This document shows positions 34,443 through 43,830 of a DNA stretch of 64,000 nt, one piece after another. The position numbers and the translations under genes were made by a program. This DNA comes from UBA1952 sp965246905 (GTDB lineage: Bacteria > Bacteroidota > Bacteroidia > Chitinophagales > Chitinophagaceae): assembly GCA_965246905.1 (NCBI GenBank), contig CBDFFZ010000009.1:186001-250000 (forward strand), in the 5' to 3' direction. Below the pieces are notes generated by a model. It did not search any database. It had not been told where the DNA came from and saw nothing but the letters and a program-made list of their open reading frames with translations. Position 1 is the first letter of the stretch. Each line of letters opens with the position of its first letter.

Positions 34443-36179
34443 ATGATTCTGACAACAGCCGCTATTAAACCAGCACCACGCCGTTTTCTTCCCAAAGACT
34501 TTGTGCTGACTAACTGGGAGGCCTTACAGCCCTATTTTGAGCAACTGCAAAACCGTAAAACAGACACCAGAGAAGCCTTGCAGGGCTGGCTGGCAGCTCT
34601 TAGCGAGCTCGATGCTGTGATCAGTGAAGATGCAAGCTGGCGGCAGATACACATGACGCTTGATACGACCAACGCGGCTTACGAAGAAGCATTCACCTAT
34701 TTTGTAACCGAAATAGAGCCAAAAATGAAGCCATATAGCTTTGCGCTTAATCAAAAGCTAATTGCATCGCCTTTTGCAGCTGAACTGGATACAGCACAGT
34801 ATTTTCCTTACCTGCGCAATGTGGGCAATAGTATTAAGCTGTACCGTAAAGAGAATATACCGTTACAATCAGAGCTAAGCGTTCTTGCACAGCAATATGG
34901 GGTTATTTCCAGCAAGATGACCATTGAATATGAAGGCAAGGAATATACCCTCCAACAGGCTGCAAAGTTTCTACAAAATCCGGATCGCAATGTGCGGGAA
35001 ACGGTATTCAGGAAAGTGTCTGCACGCAGATTAGAAGATAACACCAGGCTCAACGAATTATTTGATCAGCTTTTAGAGCGCAGGCAAAAGGTTGCGGTAA
35101 ATGCAGGCTTTGAAAACTACCGCGACTACAAGTTCAGCGAACTGGGGCGCTTTGATTATACGCCGGAAGATTGCTTTCGCTTTCATGAGGCCATCCGTGA
35201 GCATATCGTACCGCTGCACCGGATGCTACAAGAGCACCGCCGCAGCCGGATTGGCGTAGAAAAGTTGCGGCCATGGGATACTGATGCGGAAGCCGCGGGC
35301 ATTAAGCCGCTGCACCCATTTAAAGATGGCCGGGAACTAAGTGACAAGGCAGTAGATGTATTTACAAAGCTTCGCCCTTTCTTCGGGCAATGCCTGGTAA
35401 AGATGCAGGAGATGAACCGCCTGGACCTGGATAGCCGTGTAGGCAAAGCGCCGGGCGGCTATAACTGTCCGCTCGCAGAAACAGGCATTCCCTTTATATT
35501 CATGAATGCCGCAGGCACAGCCGGCGATGTAATTACGATGATGCATGAAGGCGGCCATGCAGTGCATTCTTTCCTTTCTCACGATCTTGCGCTCAGTGCT
35601 TTTAAGGAATACCCGATGGAGATTGCCGAGCTTGCAAGCATGAGCATGGAGCTCTTTACGATGGAGTACTGGGGGGCATTTTATCCGGATGCCAAAGAGC
35701 TGCAGCGCGCTAAGCTGGATGAAATGGAGCGGGTAATTTCTGTATTGCCCTGGATAGCGACGATCGATAAATTCCAGCACTGGCTCTATACGCATGTAGG
35801 CCATAGTGTGGAAGAGCGTGAGGCAGCGTGGAAAGAAATGCTCACAGAGTTTGGCACCGGTATGGTTGACTGGACGGAATTTGATGATTACCGCGCTAAT
35901 TTCTGGCAAAAGCAACTGCATTTGTTCGAAGTACCTTTTTACTATATCGAATATGGCATTGCACAGCTTGGGGCGGTGGCTATGTGGCGCCAATACCGCG
36001 GCAATGCGCAGGGTGCGCTGGATAATTATACGGCAGCACTATCTCTGGGCTATACGAAAACGCTCAAAGAGCTATACGAGACGGCTGGTATCCAATTTGA
36101 TTTTTCCCCTGCCTATGTTGCTGAGCTTGGTGGCTTTCTTAAAAATGCTCTTGTGGAGCTTGGCCTGAATGAAGTTTAA
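34443..36179 (+). CDS. M3 family oligoendopeptidase (PepF-like)
   Basis: A 578-aa cytoplasmic zinc peptidase. The HExxH motif is HEGGH (His368, Glu369, His372) and the third ligand is Glu396 in MEIAELASMSME, 24 residues on, the spacing of oligoendopeptidase F. The upstream half is helical as in the family. It degrades short peptides. A TACATTGC sequence near 34409 may be part of its promoter. It is followed by a strong terminator. Confidence 0.93.
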   Translation: MILTTAAIKPAPRRFLPKDFVLTNWEALQPYFEQLQNRKTDTREALQGWLAALSELDAVISEDASWRQIHMTLDTTNAAYEEAFTYFVTEIEPKMKPYSFALNQKLIASPFAAELDTAQYFPYLRNVGNSIKLYRKENIPLQSELSVLAQQYGVISSKMTIEYEGKEYTLQQAAKFLQNPDRNVRETVFRKVSARRLEDNTRLNELFDQLLERRQKVAVNAGFENYRDYKFSELGRFDYTPEDCFRFHEAIREHIVPLHRMLQEHRRSRIGVEKLRPWDTDAEAAGIKPLHPFKDGRELSDKAVDVFTKLRPFFGQCLVKMQEMNRLDLDSRVGKAPGGYNCPLAETGIPFIFMNAAGTAGDVITMMHEGGHAVHSFLSHDLALSAFKEYPMEIAELASMSMELFTMEYWGAFYPDAKELQRAKLDEMERVISVLPWIATIDKFQHWLYTHVGHSVEEREAAWKEMLTEFGTGMVDWTEFDDYRANFWQKQLHLFEVPFYYIEYGIAQLGAVAMWRQYRGNAQGALDNYTAALSLGYTKTLKELYETAGIQFDFSPAYVAELGGFLKNALVELGLNEV

Positions 36180-36206
36180 AAAAGAATTAACCGAACGATT
36201 AATTGC

Positions 36207-36240
36207 AAAACCCGATAGTTACAAACTATCGGGTTTTCTT
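36207..36240 (+). terminator. intrinsic terminator of the M3 peptidase gene
   Basis: A perfect 14-bp stem (36207-36220 with 36224-36237), loop ACA, then CTT. Confidence 0.88.
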
Positions 36241-36264
36241 ACGGGGTTTCAAAATTGAAGGATT

Positions 36265-36294
36265 AAAAAAGGCTGCCCCGTATGGGCAGCCTTT
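36265..36294 (-). terminator. intrinsic terminator of the T9SS type-A gene
   Basis: A perfect 11-bp stem (36268-36278 with 36284-36294), 5-nt loop, followed on the minus strand by six T. Confidence 0.88.
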
Positions 36295-36320
36295 AAAAAA
36301 ATAGTAAATTAATTCTAACC

Positions 36321-37043
36321 TTATTGACGCGTAAAGCGGCGGGTAGCTACGATCTGCCCTTCGCCGTTCATAAGGCGTACAAAGTATATACCGGAAGGTA
36401 TAGCATCCAGATCAAGCTTCGCACTGTTATTGTCGGATGGCTTAAATACGCGCATGGTCTTACCAATCATGTTGTAGATAGCAATGGTCTTTACATCTGT
36501 CTGTTTATCGAAAATTACATTAACTGATTCACGCGCAGGGTTTGGATATAGCGTTACCGAATTATCGTTTGCACCGGTCTGACCAATTCCGAGTGCAGCG
36601 CGGTAAAGTACAAATGTCAGCGTCCGGGCATAATTGGATACGGTATCTATAGCCCTTACAGTTACTTTGGCGCTTGTACCAGGAGCAGGATTATTTACAG
36701 AGTACAGCACGTGAAAATCACCCGCTGTGGCAGTATAGGGGTCTGATCTATAGTAGCTGGTAGCATTATAAAGGCCCGGAACATCAGTATAGCAATTTTG
36801 GTTATCGCATATGCCAGTACCAGGAGCATCATAACCAACATCAAATTTATAGCTAATCACCTTCCACTTTAGTGTAATTGGTGTAGCTGAAGAACTAGCG
36901 ATATTGTTATGCAATTCAATACTACTCCCGGAAGTCCAGGCCTGAAAAACAGTATCGTTGCTACCACTGGCTGGAATAAATGACTGCGCCTGAGTGGCAA
37001 GAGAGATAAATAAAGGGAAAACAATAAGTAAAATCTTCTTCAT
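36321..37043 (-). CDS. secreted protein with T9SS type-A sorting domain
   Basis: From the ATG at 37043 (MKKILLIVFPLFISLATQAQ signal) the protein has 240 aa. The N-terminal about 150 residues are a beta-sandwich-like domain of unknown type (with two close Cys in GICDNQNCY). The last 80 residues, VTLYPNPARESVNV ... IYNMIGKTMRVF ... IPSGIYFVRL, are a type IX secretion type-A sorting domain. The start at 37067 would add eight residues before the signal. The protein is probably released or anchored at the surface. Function unknown. Confidence 0.82.
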   Translation of the reverse strand: MKKILLIVFPLFISLATQAQSFIPASGSNDTVFQAWTSGSSIELHNNIASSSATPITLKWKVISYKFDVGYDAPGTGICDNQNCYTDVPGLYNATSYYRSDPYTATAGDFHVLYSVNNPAPGTSAKVTVRAIDTVSNYARTLTFVLYRAALGIGQTGANDNSVTLYPNPARESVNVIFDKQTDVKTIAIYNMIGKTMRVFKPSDNNSAKLDLDAIPSGIYFVRLMNGEGQIVATRRFTRQ

Positions 37044-37187
37044 AGTTATGCTCATTAAGTGTTGCAAGATAGTTATTCAGATGGCAATATCCAAATATCA
37101 TTCCATTACTGCACAATTTTTTAAATAAAATTTCGTTAATGCTGCCAGATGAATTTGTATCAGGTTATCCGGCAGAATTACCATAAT

Positions 37188-37222
37188 AATAGCCCCCAAC
37201 AATTACTTGTTGGAGGGTTATT
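37188..37222 (-). terminator. hairpin after the Omp28-like gene, possible terminator
   Basis: A roughly 14-bp stem with a bulge around CCCAACAA/TTGTTGG, 4-nt loop. On the minus strand it is followed by ATTATTATGG, a poor U tract. Confidence 0.45.
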
Positions 37223-37242
37223 TATAATGAAATATAAAAAAA

Positions 37243-39138
37243 TTATTTAACAACGCTGAGGCGTTGAGTAGAAACACCTCCATCAACACGGATAATAACA
37301 TTATACGTACCGTTAGCCAATGAACTGGTATTAATAGAAACCTGATGCTGCCCGCTTGTCATTTGCTCATTAGCTGCAACCAATGCCGTGCGGCCCAGAG
37401 CATCCATCACCTGTACATCAACATTGCTGCTCTTTTCGATAGAAAAAGTTACACGCGCTGCATTTGTTGCAGGGTTCGGGAATACATTAATGTCCTTAAC
37501 TGCATTTACATTGGATACGCCGGCAGGCCATTGGGCAGATACGGATTTGGATTGGAATATCTCTTTTGTATTATCATCCTGCACAAACACGATCAGGTTA
37601 CCGCCAAATGGTGAACCCCAGAAGTTCTTATTCATTTGCGCAACTCCGCCAATCGTATATTTAGCCTTATAGGTAAACGTCTGCGGAGTACCGTTAGTCC
37701 AGTTAGCAACAGTTGTGCCGGCAGCAGTCGGGAACATCTGGCGCATTACGTGATAGTATTCTTTTTGAGAGGTCGTTGCTGCGTTATTGGTATAATGTAT
37801 CTCCGTAGCAGCCATGCGTACTTTAAAGTTCGCACCAGTGATTGTAAAGTTTGGTGTTATGGTTGCGGAAGCAAAGATCGAGTCACTCTTAATAATGTAG
37901 CTTCCGGTAATGCTCATGTAAGCAGGAGCCGTTTTGGAATTATCGATTTCAGCCTGGTCGCCGCTTGTGCCGGCAACGCCGTTTGTGAAATGATCTGGTA
38001 TGCTATTTACGCCATAATAAGTGCGGCGGGTAAGACCATCGCCATTGTAGCTTTTATCATTGCCGGGGCTGGGCCAGTTCATCTGGTATTTGATGATATT
38101 AAAGTTTGAGGAAGGCATATTTGCATTCACAGTAGCGCCAATGATGAGCGGATCAAAAGACGAATTGAAAGCTGCACATGGTGCACAGGTCGAAGACGTA
38201 AATTCTTCCATCAGGCCGGCACGCTGCACTGCTGTGCCAGGTACAGCAAATGCAGCTGTTTTTGTATTATTACTTGCCACAGGATCAGCAGCACCATTGG
38301 CCTGGGTAAGATCCACCTGGATGGTATGGGCCCCGGTAGCGATACCGGTTACAGGAGTAGTAAAGGTGAGCGTCTGAACGGCAAAAGGAGTAAGTGTTAG
38401 CCCGGTGAATGTTTGGGAAACGGCAGCTCCACCATCAATACTGTAGGTAATGGTAAGTGATGTAATGGTGGTATAGCCATTGTTAGTTACCGTTACCGCA
38501 GGCTGCGCACTTGCAGCCACAAGTGTAGGAAAGGTGAGCGAAGTAACCGCAGCATCCATAGCAGTTGTCACCACTTCCGTGCCAATATTATCCAGCATTA
38601 AAATACCCTTGTCTGTAGAATTATCGCGGAAGGCAAGGCGTATTGTCTGGCCATTATATGCAGCAAGCGAGATAGCATTTTTTCCCAGCGCTTCTTCTGT
38701 AGCCGGCCGATCATAAATAACGGTACCAAAATCGGCAGCCGTTGTGCCGCCATTAGTAGCTACCCGAACCTGAAGATTATCGGGGTTGCCGGTTTCCGTT
38801 GCATAATCCATCCAGCTCGCAACTATGTTTGCTCCATTCACCATAAACGGTGGGCTTATCAACCAGCGATTGGCAGTACCGGCGGGCGTAAAGAGAGAGG
38901 TTGTAAGCACACAGGAATCACCCGCTGTACCAGTCGGGCTGGGCCAGGTCATCCAAGCCTTAACAGCAAGCTCTGTCTGGATACGCGTTACCCAGTTAGC
39001 AGAAGGAGTATTATTATCCCCTTTAATCATTAACCAGGTAGCAGGAATACCGGAATTAAACGTCTGGGTAGCCAACTGGGCAGACGCACCGAAGGCCGCT
39101 GCCATAGAAATGCCAAGCGTAAAGATTTGTTTCTTCAT
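37243..39138 (-). CDS. secreted adhesin-like protein with Omp28-type domain and T9SS type-A sorting domain
   Basis: A 631-aa protein with a signal peptide (MKKQIFTLGISMAAAFGASAQ). It has a choice-of-anchor/MAM-like N-terminal domain (WLISPPFMVNGANIVASW, VRVATNGGTT, LDNIGTEVV), a CARDB-like beta domain (VTNNGYTTITSLTITYS), an Omp28/thioredoxin-fold domain opened by LMEEFTSSTCAPCAAFN with a CAPC pair, and a C-terminal type-A sorting domain (INVFPNPATNAARVTF, GTYNVIIRV). The CAPC motif suggests a thiol-linked role outside the cell, but this is inference. It is transcribed ahead of the other T9SS protein. Confidence 0.82.
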   Translation of the reverse strand: MKKQIFTLGISMAAAFGASAQLATQTFNSGIPATWLMIKGDNNTPSANWVTRIQTELAVKAWMTWPSPTGTAGDSCVLTTSLFTPAGTANRWLISPPFMVNGANIVASWMDYATETGNPDNLQVRVATNGGTTAADFGTVIYDRPATEEALGKNAISLAAYNGQTIRLAFRDNSTDKGILMLDNIGTEVVTTAMDAAVTSLTFPTLVAASAQPAVTVTNNGYTTITSLTITYSIDGGAAVSQTFTGLTLTPFAVQTLTFTTPVTGIATGAHTIQVDLTQANGAADPVASNNTKTAAFAVPGTAVQRAGLMEEFTSSTCAPCAAFNSSFDPLIIGATVNANMPSSNFNIIKYQMNWPSPGNDKSYNGDGLTRRTYYGVNSIPDHFTNGVAGTSGDQAEIDNSKTAPAYMSITGSYIIKSDSIFASATITPNFTITGANFKVRMAATEIHYTNNAATTSQKEYYHVMRQMFPTAAGTTVANWTNGTPQTFTYKAKYTIGGVAQMNKNFWGSPFGGNLIVFVQDDNTKEIFQSKSVSAQWPAGVSNVNAVKDINVFPNPATNAARVTFSIEKSSNVDVQVMDALGRTALVAANEQMTSGQHQVSINTSSLANGTYNVIIRVDGGVSTQRLSVVK

Positions 39139-39251
39139 TTTGATTATTGAATATGGAAGCCGAAATTAAGCAAAAACCCTATTTAATTTAAACTCGTCGT
39201 TACCTAAATTAATAACAGTTCGTTATCTTCACACCGCGAAACAATAAATCA

Positions 39252-39333
39252 TTGCTCGCCTCGGGGTGCCTTACAATGGCTGAGATTATACCCGCTGAAC
39301 CTGGACCGGGTAATGCCGGTTAGGGAAGAACAA
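39252..39333 (+). promoter_or_regulatory. TPP riboswitch (THI element)
   Basis: All conserved TPP aptamer parts are present in order: CGGGGTGCC, the GGCTGAGA pyrimidine-sensor helix (39278-39285), ACCCGCTGAACCTG, CCGGGTAATGCCGG, and TAGGGAAG (39321-39328). A 10-bp stem (AACCTGCCTT at 39332-39341 with 39361-39370) begins at the end of the aptamer and could form the expression platform; no T tract follows, so a translational or unusual mechanism is possible. It lies about 115 nt before the TonB receptor ATG. Confidence 0.95.
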
Positions 39334-39448
39334 CCTGCCTTGCGCGCTTTATAAGTCCTTAAGGCAGGTTACGAAATTCAGTGAGCTTATAGTTCCGGCT
39401 TTGCAGAAGTGCACTTTGTGCTTTTTTCATTTGCCAATCTTAAGCTAC

Positions 39449-41692
39449 ATGAAGACCTTTTTAAGGCCGATAATTTACACGGCTGTATTATCTGCTGTAT
39501 CATTTTCTGTAACAGCACGGCGTGCCGATAGCACCTTACAATCCCTGCAGCCAATCGAAGTGCGCGCCCTCCGTGCTTCGCCCGATGCTCCTTTCGCAAA
39601 AACAGACCTCAGCCTTGCGCAGATACAGCAACAGAATATCGGGCAGGACCTTCCTTACCTGCTGCAGTATACGCCATCCGTTTTAGTTACTTCAGATGCC
39701 GGTGCGGGCGTTGGCTACACGGGCATCCGCGTGCGCGGTACCGATGGCAGCCGCATCAATGTAACGCTGAATGGCATTGCCGTAAATGACGCCGAAAGCC
39801 AGGGCACCTTCTTTGTAGATCTTCCGGATCTTGCCTCTTCCACTTCTTCCATTCAATTGCAGCGCGGCGTGGGCACCTCTACCAACGGCGCCGGAGCATT
39901 CGGCGCAACGCTCAGCATTGCCAGCCTCGATGTAATGGACGTAGCCGGCGCTGAAGCAGGTGCCACTTACGGCTCTTTCAATACCCAGAAATATACCGTG
40001 CGCGCAGGCACAGGCTTTTCAAAAAGCGGCTTCGCGCTCGATGTAAGGCTCTCCAACATTTCCTCCGATGGCTACATAGAGCGCTCGGCATCCAGCCTGA
40101 AAGCGTTGCAGCTCCTTGCCGCCTGGAAGATCAGCCCCAAAACAACGCTGCGCTTCATGACCCTTCAGGGATACGAAAAAACACATCAGGCATGGAACGG
40201 CGTGCCGCAGGATTCCCTGTATAAAACCAGGGAAGGATATTTTAATAACGGGGAGGCGCAACCCGGCCGCCGCTACAATGAATTAGGCGTTAAAGCAGAT
40301 GGCTCCTATTACGAAAACCAGGTGGACCTCTACCGCCAGAATTATTACCAGCTATTCGCCGATCATCCCTTCAATAGCCGCTTATCTGTGCATGCAGGGC
40401 TTTTCCTTACACGCGGCACCGGCTATTACGAAGAGTATAAGCTGGATCAGGATCTATCCGGCTATGGCCAGGGCCCTTTCACTACGCCATCAGGAGACAC
40501 CTTCCGGGCAACCGATCTCATCCGCCGGCGCTCGCTCGATAATTATCATTATGGCACCGTGTTCTCTTTACTCTACGAGCAGCAGGCCACAAAGCTCACC
40601 TTTGGCGGAGGCTGGAGCCAGTATATAGGCCGCCACTACGGGGATGTGATCTGGGCGCAATATGGCTTCCCCGACAACGCCCGTTACTATACCCTCGATG
40701 CACAGAAAAACGACTTTAATATTTACGGCAAGGCACAACACGAAATAGCACGCAACCTTATCCTGTTCGGCGATGTACAATACCGCACCATTGGTTATTT
40801 TATGAACGGATTTAAAGACCATCCCGATCTGCGCCCCGCGGTTACCTATCATTTTTTCAACCCCAAAGCAGGCATCACCTACTACCTCAGCAATACCATC
40901 CGAGCAAGGCAAAAGATATACGCCTCCATAGCCATAGCCAACCACGAGCCCAACCGCGACGATTTCGAAGCCGCTGCCGGAAAAGAGCCCAAACCAGAGC
41001 GCCTTACAGACATTGAAGGCGGCTACGAGCTCACGAAAGAAAAATGGAGCGCCGGCGCCAACGGCTACTATATGAGCTACAAAGATCAGCTCGTGCTCAC
41101 CGGGCAGATCAATGATGTTGGCGCCTATACCCGTACCAACGTAGCAGTATCCTACCGCACAGGCATCGAGCTCCAGGCCGCTGTAAAGCCAGCTCCGTGG
41201 CTACAGCTTTCCGGCAATGCAACCATCTCCCAAAACCGTATTAAGAACTTTACGGAATACTTAGATAATTACGATACCACCATTCAGCAGGAAAATCATT
41301 ACTCCACTACTACTATTGCCTTCTCACCGGCCCTTATCGCTGCGGCTACTGTACAGTTCCGGCCGTTTCCGAATTCTCTTTATGGTAAAGGATTTTTCAT
41401 AAATATTACAGGTAAGCACGCGGGCCGTCAGTACCTCGATAATACAGGCTCTAAAAGCCGCAGCATAGCAGATTATACGCTCGCCGATCTTCGCCTTAAC
41501 TACAATGTGCCTCTCCGTCCTTTCCGCGAGCTTGGCTTTATTCTTGCCGTCAACAACCTGTTCAACCGCATGTACGAAAGCAATGGATATGTGTACTACA
41601 GCTATATTGAAAAGGCACAGCGTACCGATATTAACTATTATTACCCGCAGGCAGGCGCTAATGTACTCTTTGGCATTACTGTAAAATGGTAG
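39449..41692 (+). CDS. TonB-dependent receptor under TPP control, predicted thiamine transporter
   Basis: From the ATG at 39449 (MKTFLRPIIYTAVLSAVSFSV signal) the protein has 747 aa. It has a plug domain (QNIGQDLPYLLQYTPSVLVTSD, GIRVRGTDGSRINVTLNGI) with no CarboxypepD-like domain in front, and a 22-strand type barrel ending in FGITVKW. TonB receptors pump scarce nutrients across the outer membrane. The riboswitch directly upstream indicates a thiamine-related ligand; comparative work has proposed such receptors as outer-membrane thiamine transporters in Bacteroidota. The first M at 39401 is rejected because it precedes the signal peptide by 16 residues. Confidence 0.9.
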   Translation: MKTFLRPIIYTAVLSAVSFSVTARRADSTLQSLQPIEVRALRASPDAPFAKTDLSLAQIQQQNIGQDLPYLLQYTPSVLVTSDAGAGVGYTGIRVRGTDGSRINVTLNGIAVNDAESQGTFFVDLPDLASSTSSIQLQRGVGTSTNGAGAFGATLSIASLDVMDVAGAEAGATYGSFNTQKYTVRAGTGFSKSGFALDVRLSNISSDGYIERSASSLKALQLLAAWKISPKTTLRFMTLQGYEKTHQAWNGVPQDSLYKTREGYFNNGEAQPGRRYNELGVKADGSYYENQVDLYRQNYYQLFADHPFNSRLSVHAGLFLTRGTGYYEEYKLDQDLSGYGQGPFTTPSGDTFRATDLIRRRSLDNYHYGTVFSLLYEQQATKLTFGGGWSQYIGRHYGDVIWAQYGFPDNARYYTLDAQKNDFNIYGKAQHEIARNLILFGDVQYRTIGYFMNGFKDHPDLRPAVTYHFFNPKAGITYYLSNTIRARQKIYASIAIANHEPNRDDFEAAAGKEPKPERLTDIEGGYELTKEKWSAGANGYYMSYKDQLVLTGQINDVGAYTRTNVAVSYRTGIELQAAVKPAPWLQLSGNATISQNRIKNFTEYLDNYDTTIQQENHYSTTTIAFSPALIAAATVQFRPFPNSLYGKGFFINITGKHAGRQYLDNTGSKSRSIADYTLADLRLNYNVPLRPFRELGFILAVNNLFNRMYESNGYVYYSYIEKAQRTDINYYYPQAGANVLFGITVKW

Positions 41693-41700
41693 CTGATAAT

Positions 41701-41875
41701 TATTGTCCGGAGTGGCGGATCATTATTAAGCAGTTGTGGCGTTGGCACCGTTCATCCAAGAATTATGATTGAGCTTTTCCTGCATTAAGTAATAGACCGC
41801 AGATTTTCATGATTGAGCAGATTTAAAGGATTCTTGTCTGAACTATGATTTTATCATGATTAAAAGGATGGCATG
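41701..41875 (+). repeat. dispersed intergenic repeat, copy R5
   Basis: Begins ATTGTCCGG; contains AAGCAGTTGTGGCGTTGGCA then CCGTTCATCC as in R4, GATTGAGCTTTTCC, and the core TTGTCTGAACTATGATTTTA. It fills most of the 278-bp gap after the TonB receptor gene. Confidence 0.7.
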
Positions 41876-41879
41876 ATTC

Positions 41880-41927
41880 CAACTTCATCCAACCTTATCC
41901 AACAACATCCAACTTCATCAAACCATA
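41880..41927 (+). repeat. short decamer tandem repeat before pssA
   Basis: Four to five units of a 10-bp motif, consensus ATCCAACNNC, precede the pssA promoter. A looser version (TCAAC/CCAAC) lies before purS at 42770-42797. Confidence 0.5.
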
Positions 41928-41932
41928 AAAGG

Positions 41933-41962
41933 TTGATAATTCCGCACCAGCCCGTTACTTTT
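41933..41962 (+). promoter_or_regulatory. Bacteroidota-type promoter of pssA
   Basis: TTG at 41933-41935, 19-nt spacer and TACTTTTA at 41955-41962 (one mismatch to TAnnTTTG), 8 nt before the pssA ATG. Confidence 0.65.
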
Positions 41963-41970
41963 ACGCCCTT

Positions 41971-42768
41971 ATGCGCCATTTGCCCAATCTGCTTACGCTT
42001 GCCAATCTTTTTTGCGGCTGCCTCGCAGTTATTTGCGTGCTCAATGCACAGCCTTTCCTTTCTAATGATGCTACAGATGGCAATCCATTTTTTCAATGGA
42101 AGTGGGTATATGGCATCCAGGAAATTGCCTGGGGGGCAGTATTCATCTTCCTTGCCGCCCTTTTCGATCTGCTTGACGGCTTTGTAGCTCGCGCTTTAAA
42201 GATATTTTCTCCTATGGGTAAAGACCTAGACTCGCTGGCAGATGTAGTTTCTTTTGGTGTAGCACCTTCTATGATCCTCTATAAGATGCTCTGGGATGTG
42301 GTTATGAAGGAGCCCCGTATGCTTGATGTGGATAAGCTTTCCCTTGCTCCTGCCCTGCTCATAGCCTGCTTTGCCGCGCTGCGCCTTGCCCGCTTCAATG
42401 TAATGCCATCCACAAAAGGAGAGTTTACCGGCATGCCAACACCGGCCGTAGGCATATTCGTAGCATCCATTGCGCTGGTCTATTGGTTTCAGCCCAACGG
42501 CTGGATCCGTTACCTGCAATCCCGCTGGGCGCTCTACGGGCTTATTGCACTGCTCTGCTACCTCATGGTATCCAACATCCGCTTTCTGAAGCTGATGCCC
42601 GCAAAATGGAGCCTGAAGTACAGCTGGCCGCAGGCAATTATTGTAGCAGCCGGGCTTGCAGCAATCCCATTGCTCGGCTTCAGCGCTATCCCTGCTGCAT
42701 TCGCAGTGTACGTAATCGTATCGCTCATCGCCCCAAAAAATCCGGGTATGCAAACAACTTTAAGCTAA
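41971..42768 (+). CDS. pssA: CDP-diacylglycerol--serine O-phosphatidyltransferase
   Basis: A 265-aa integral membrane enzyme that makes phosphatidylserine, precursor of phosphatidylethanolamine, from CDP-diacylglycerol and serine. The CDP-alcohol phosphotransferase motif is exact: D69-G70-x2-A73-R74-x8-G83-x3-D87-x3-D91. About seven membrane helices follow. It is the first gene of a run pssA-purS-rsmI. The start is fixed by the promoter box 8 nt upstream. Confidence 0.94.
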   Translation: MRHLPNLLTLANLFCGCLAVICVLNAQPFLSNDATDGNPFFQWKWVYGIQEIAWGAVFIFLAALFDLLDGFVARALKIFSPMGKDLDSLADVVSFGVAPSMILYKMLWDVVMKEPRMLDVDKLSLAPALLIACFAALRLARFNVMPSTKGEFTGMPTPAVGIFVASIALVYWFQPNGWIRYLQSRWALYGLIALLCYLMVSNIRFLKLMPAKWSLKYSWPQAIIVAAGLAAIPLLGFSAIPAAFAVYVIVSLIAPKNPGMQTTLS

Positions 42769-42797
42769 ATCCTTCAACGCTTCAACTACTCCAACCA

Positions 42798-43046
42798 ATG
42801 AAATATACCGCTCACATCAATATTATGCCGCTTAAGGAGCTGCTCGACCCGCAGGGAAAAGCCGTAACCGGCAGCCTGCACAACCTCGGCCTCGCACAGA
42901 TCAGCGAAGTGCGCATCGGCAAGCACATTACCCTCCAGGTAGATGCCGCAAATACCACAGAGGCAAAAAGCATGGCGGAAGATGCCTGCAAAAAGCTGCT
43001 CGCCAATGGCGTAATGGAAGCCTACGAAGTAAGCATCGCAGAATAA
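42798..43046 (+). CDS. purS: phosphoribosylformylglycinamidine synthase subunit PurS
   Basis: An 82-aa protein of the PurS family: MKYTAHINIMPLKELLDPQGKAV is the typical strand followed by a PQG(K)AV segment, then SEVRIGKHITLQVDA and a C-terminal helix (KSMAEDACKKLLANGVMEAYEV). It bridges PurL and PurQ in FGAR amidotransferase. The ATG at 42798 is chosen over the long upstream frame that overlaps pssA. It abuts rsmI: the TAA is directly followed by ATG. The matching purL lies 40 kb away at the left of the window. Confidence 0.9.
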   Translation: MKYTAHINIMPLKELLDPQGKAVTGSLHNLGLAQISEVRIGKHITLQVDAANTTEAKSMAEDACKKLLANGVMEAYEVSIAE

Positions 43047-43748
43047 ATGGCCGAAGGCAAAAAGGATTCCAGGGCACCTGCCAATCTATACCTCGTGCCC
43101 TCGCCTATCGGCAACCTGGCCGATATGACGTACCGTGCAGTATCGGTATTGCAGCTTGCAGATGTGATCCTTTGCGAGGACACACGCACCAGCGGCGTGC
43201 TCCTGCGCCACTACGATATCCGCAAACCGCTCATGCCTTACCACCTGCACAACGAGCATAAGGTGCTGGAGCATCTTGTGGCGGAAATGCAGGCCGGCAA
43301 AACCTTTGCGCTCCTCACAGACGCCGGTACGCCCGGCATTTCCGATCCCGGTTTTTTACTGGTTCGCGCCTGTATCCGTGCCGGCCTTTCGGTGGAATGC
43401 CTGCCTGGTGCTACAGCCTTTGTGCCTGCGCTCGTACAATCGGGTATCCCCTGCACCAGCTTTACTTTTGAAGGTTTCCTGCCCCAGAAGAAAGGCCGCC
43501 ATACTGCCCTTACCGCCTTTGCGGAAGAAGCGCGCACCATGATCTTTTATGAATCCCCGCACAGGCTCGCGCGCACGTTAAAAGATATGACCAGTTATTT
43601 TGGCAGCGACCGTATAGCGTCCGTAAGCCGTGAGCTTACCAAACTCTTTGAAGAAACAAGGCGCGGCACCCTTGAAGAACTCGCCACTTATTACGAAGCT
43701 CATGGCGTAAAGGGCGAGATCGTGCTGGTTGTGGCCGGAAAAGGTTGA
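43047..43748 (+). CDS. rsmI: 16S rRNA (cytidine-2'-O)-methyltransferase
   Basis: A 233-aa SAM-dependent tetrapyrrole-methylase-fold enzyme that methylates C1402 of 16S rRNA. Motifs: LYLVPSPIGNLADMTYRA, ILCEDTRTSGVLL, LLTDAGTPGISDPG, CLPGATAFVPAL and YESPHRL. It is slightly shorter than the E. coli enzyme, lacking the C-terminal extension. It follows purS with zero spacing. Confidence 0.93.
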   Translation: MAEGKKDSRAPANLYLVPSPIGNLADMTYRAVSVLQLADVILCEDTRTSGVLLRHYDIRKPLMPYHLHNEHKVLEHLVAEMQAGKTFALLTDAGTPGISDPGFLLVRACIRAGLSVECLPGATAFVPALVQSGIPCTSFTFEGFLPQKKGRHTALTAFAEEARTMIFYESPHRLARTLKDMTSYFGSDRIASVSRELTKLFEETRRGTLEELATYYEAHGVKGEIVLVVAGKG

Positions 43749-43830
43749 TAAGCTTTAACTTTCAAGGCAATGCCCGGTCTGATGGTACAATCCTTTAAAG
43801 AAATTAATCGTTTACCAAATCATCGACATT

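Noticed and set aside
42483..42797. Upstream extension of the purS frame
   Set aside because: It overlaps pssA in another frame; the PurS N-terminus begins at the ATG at 42798.
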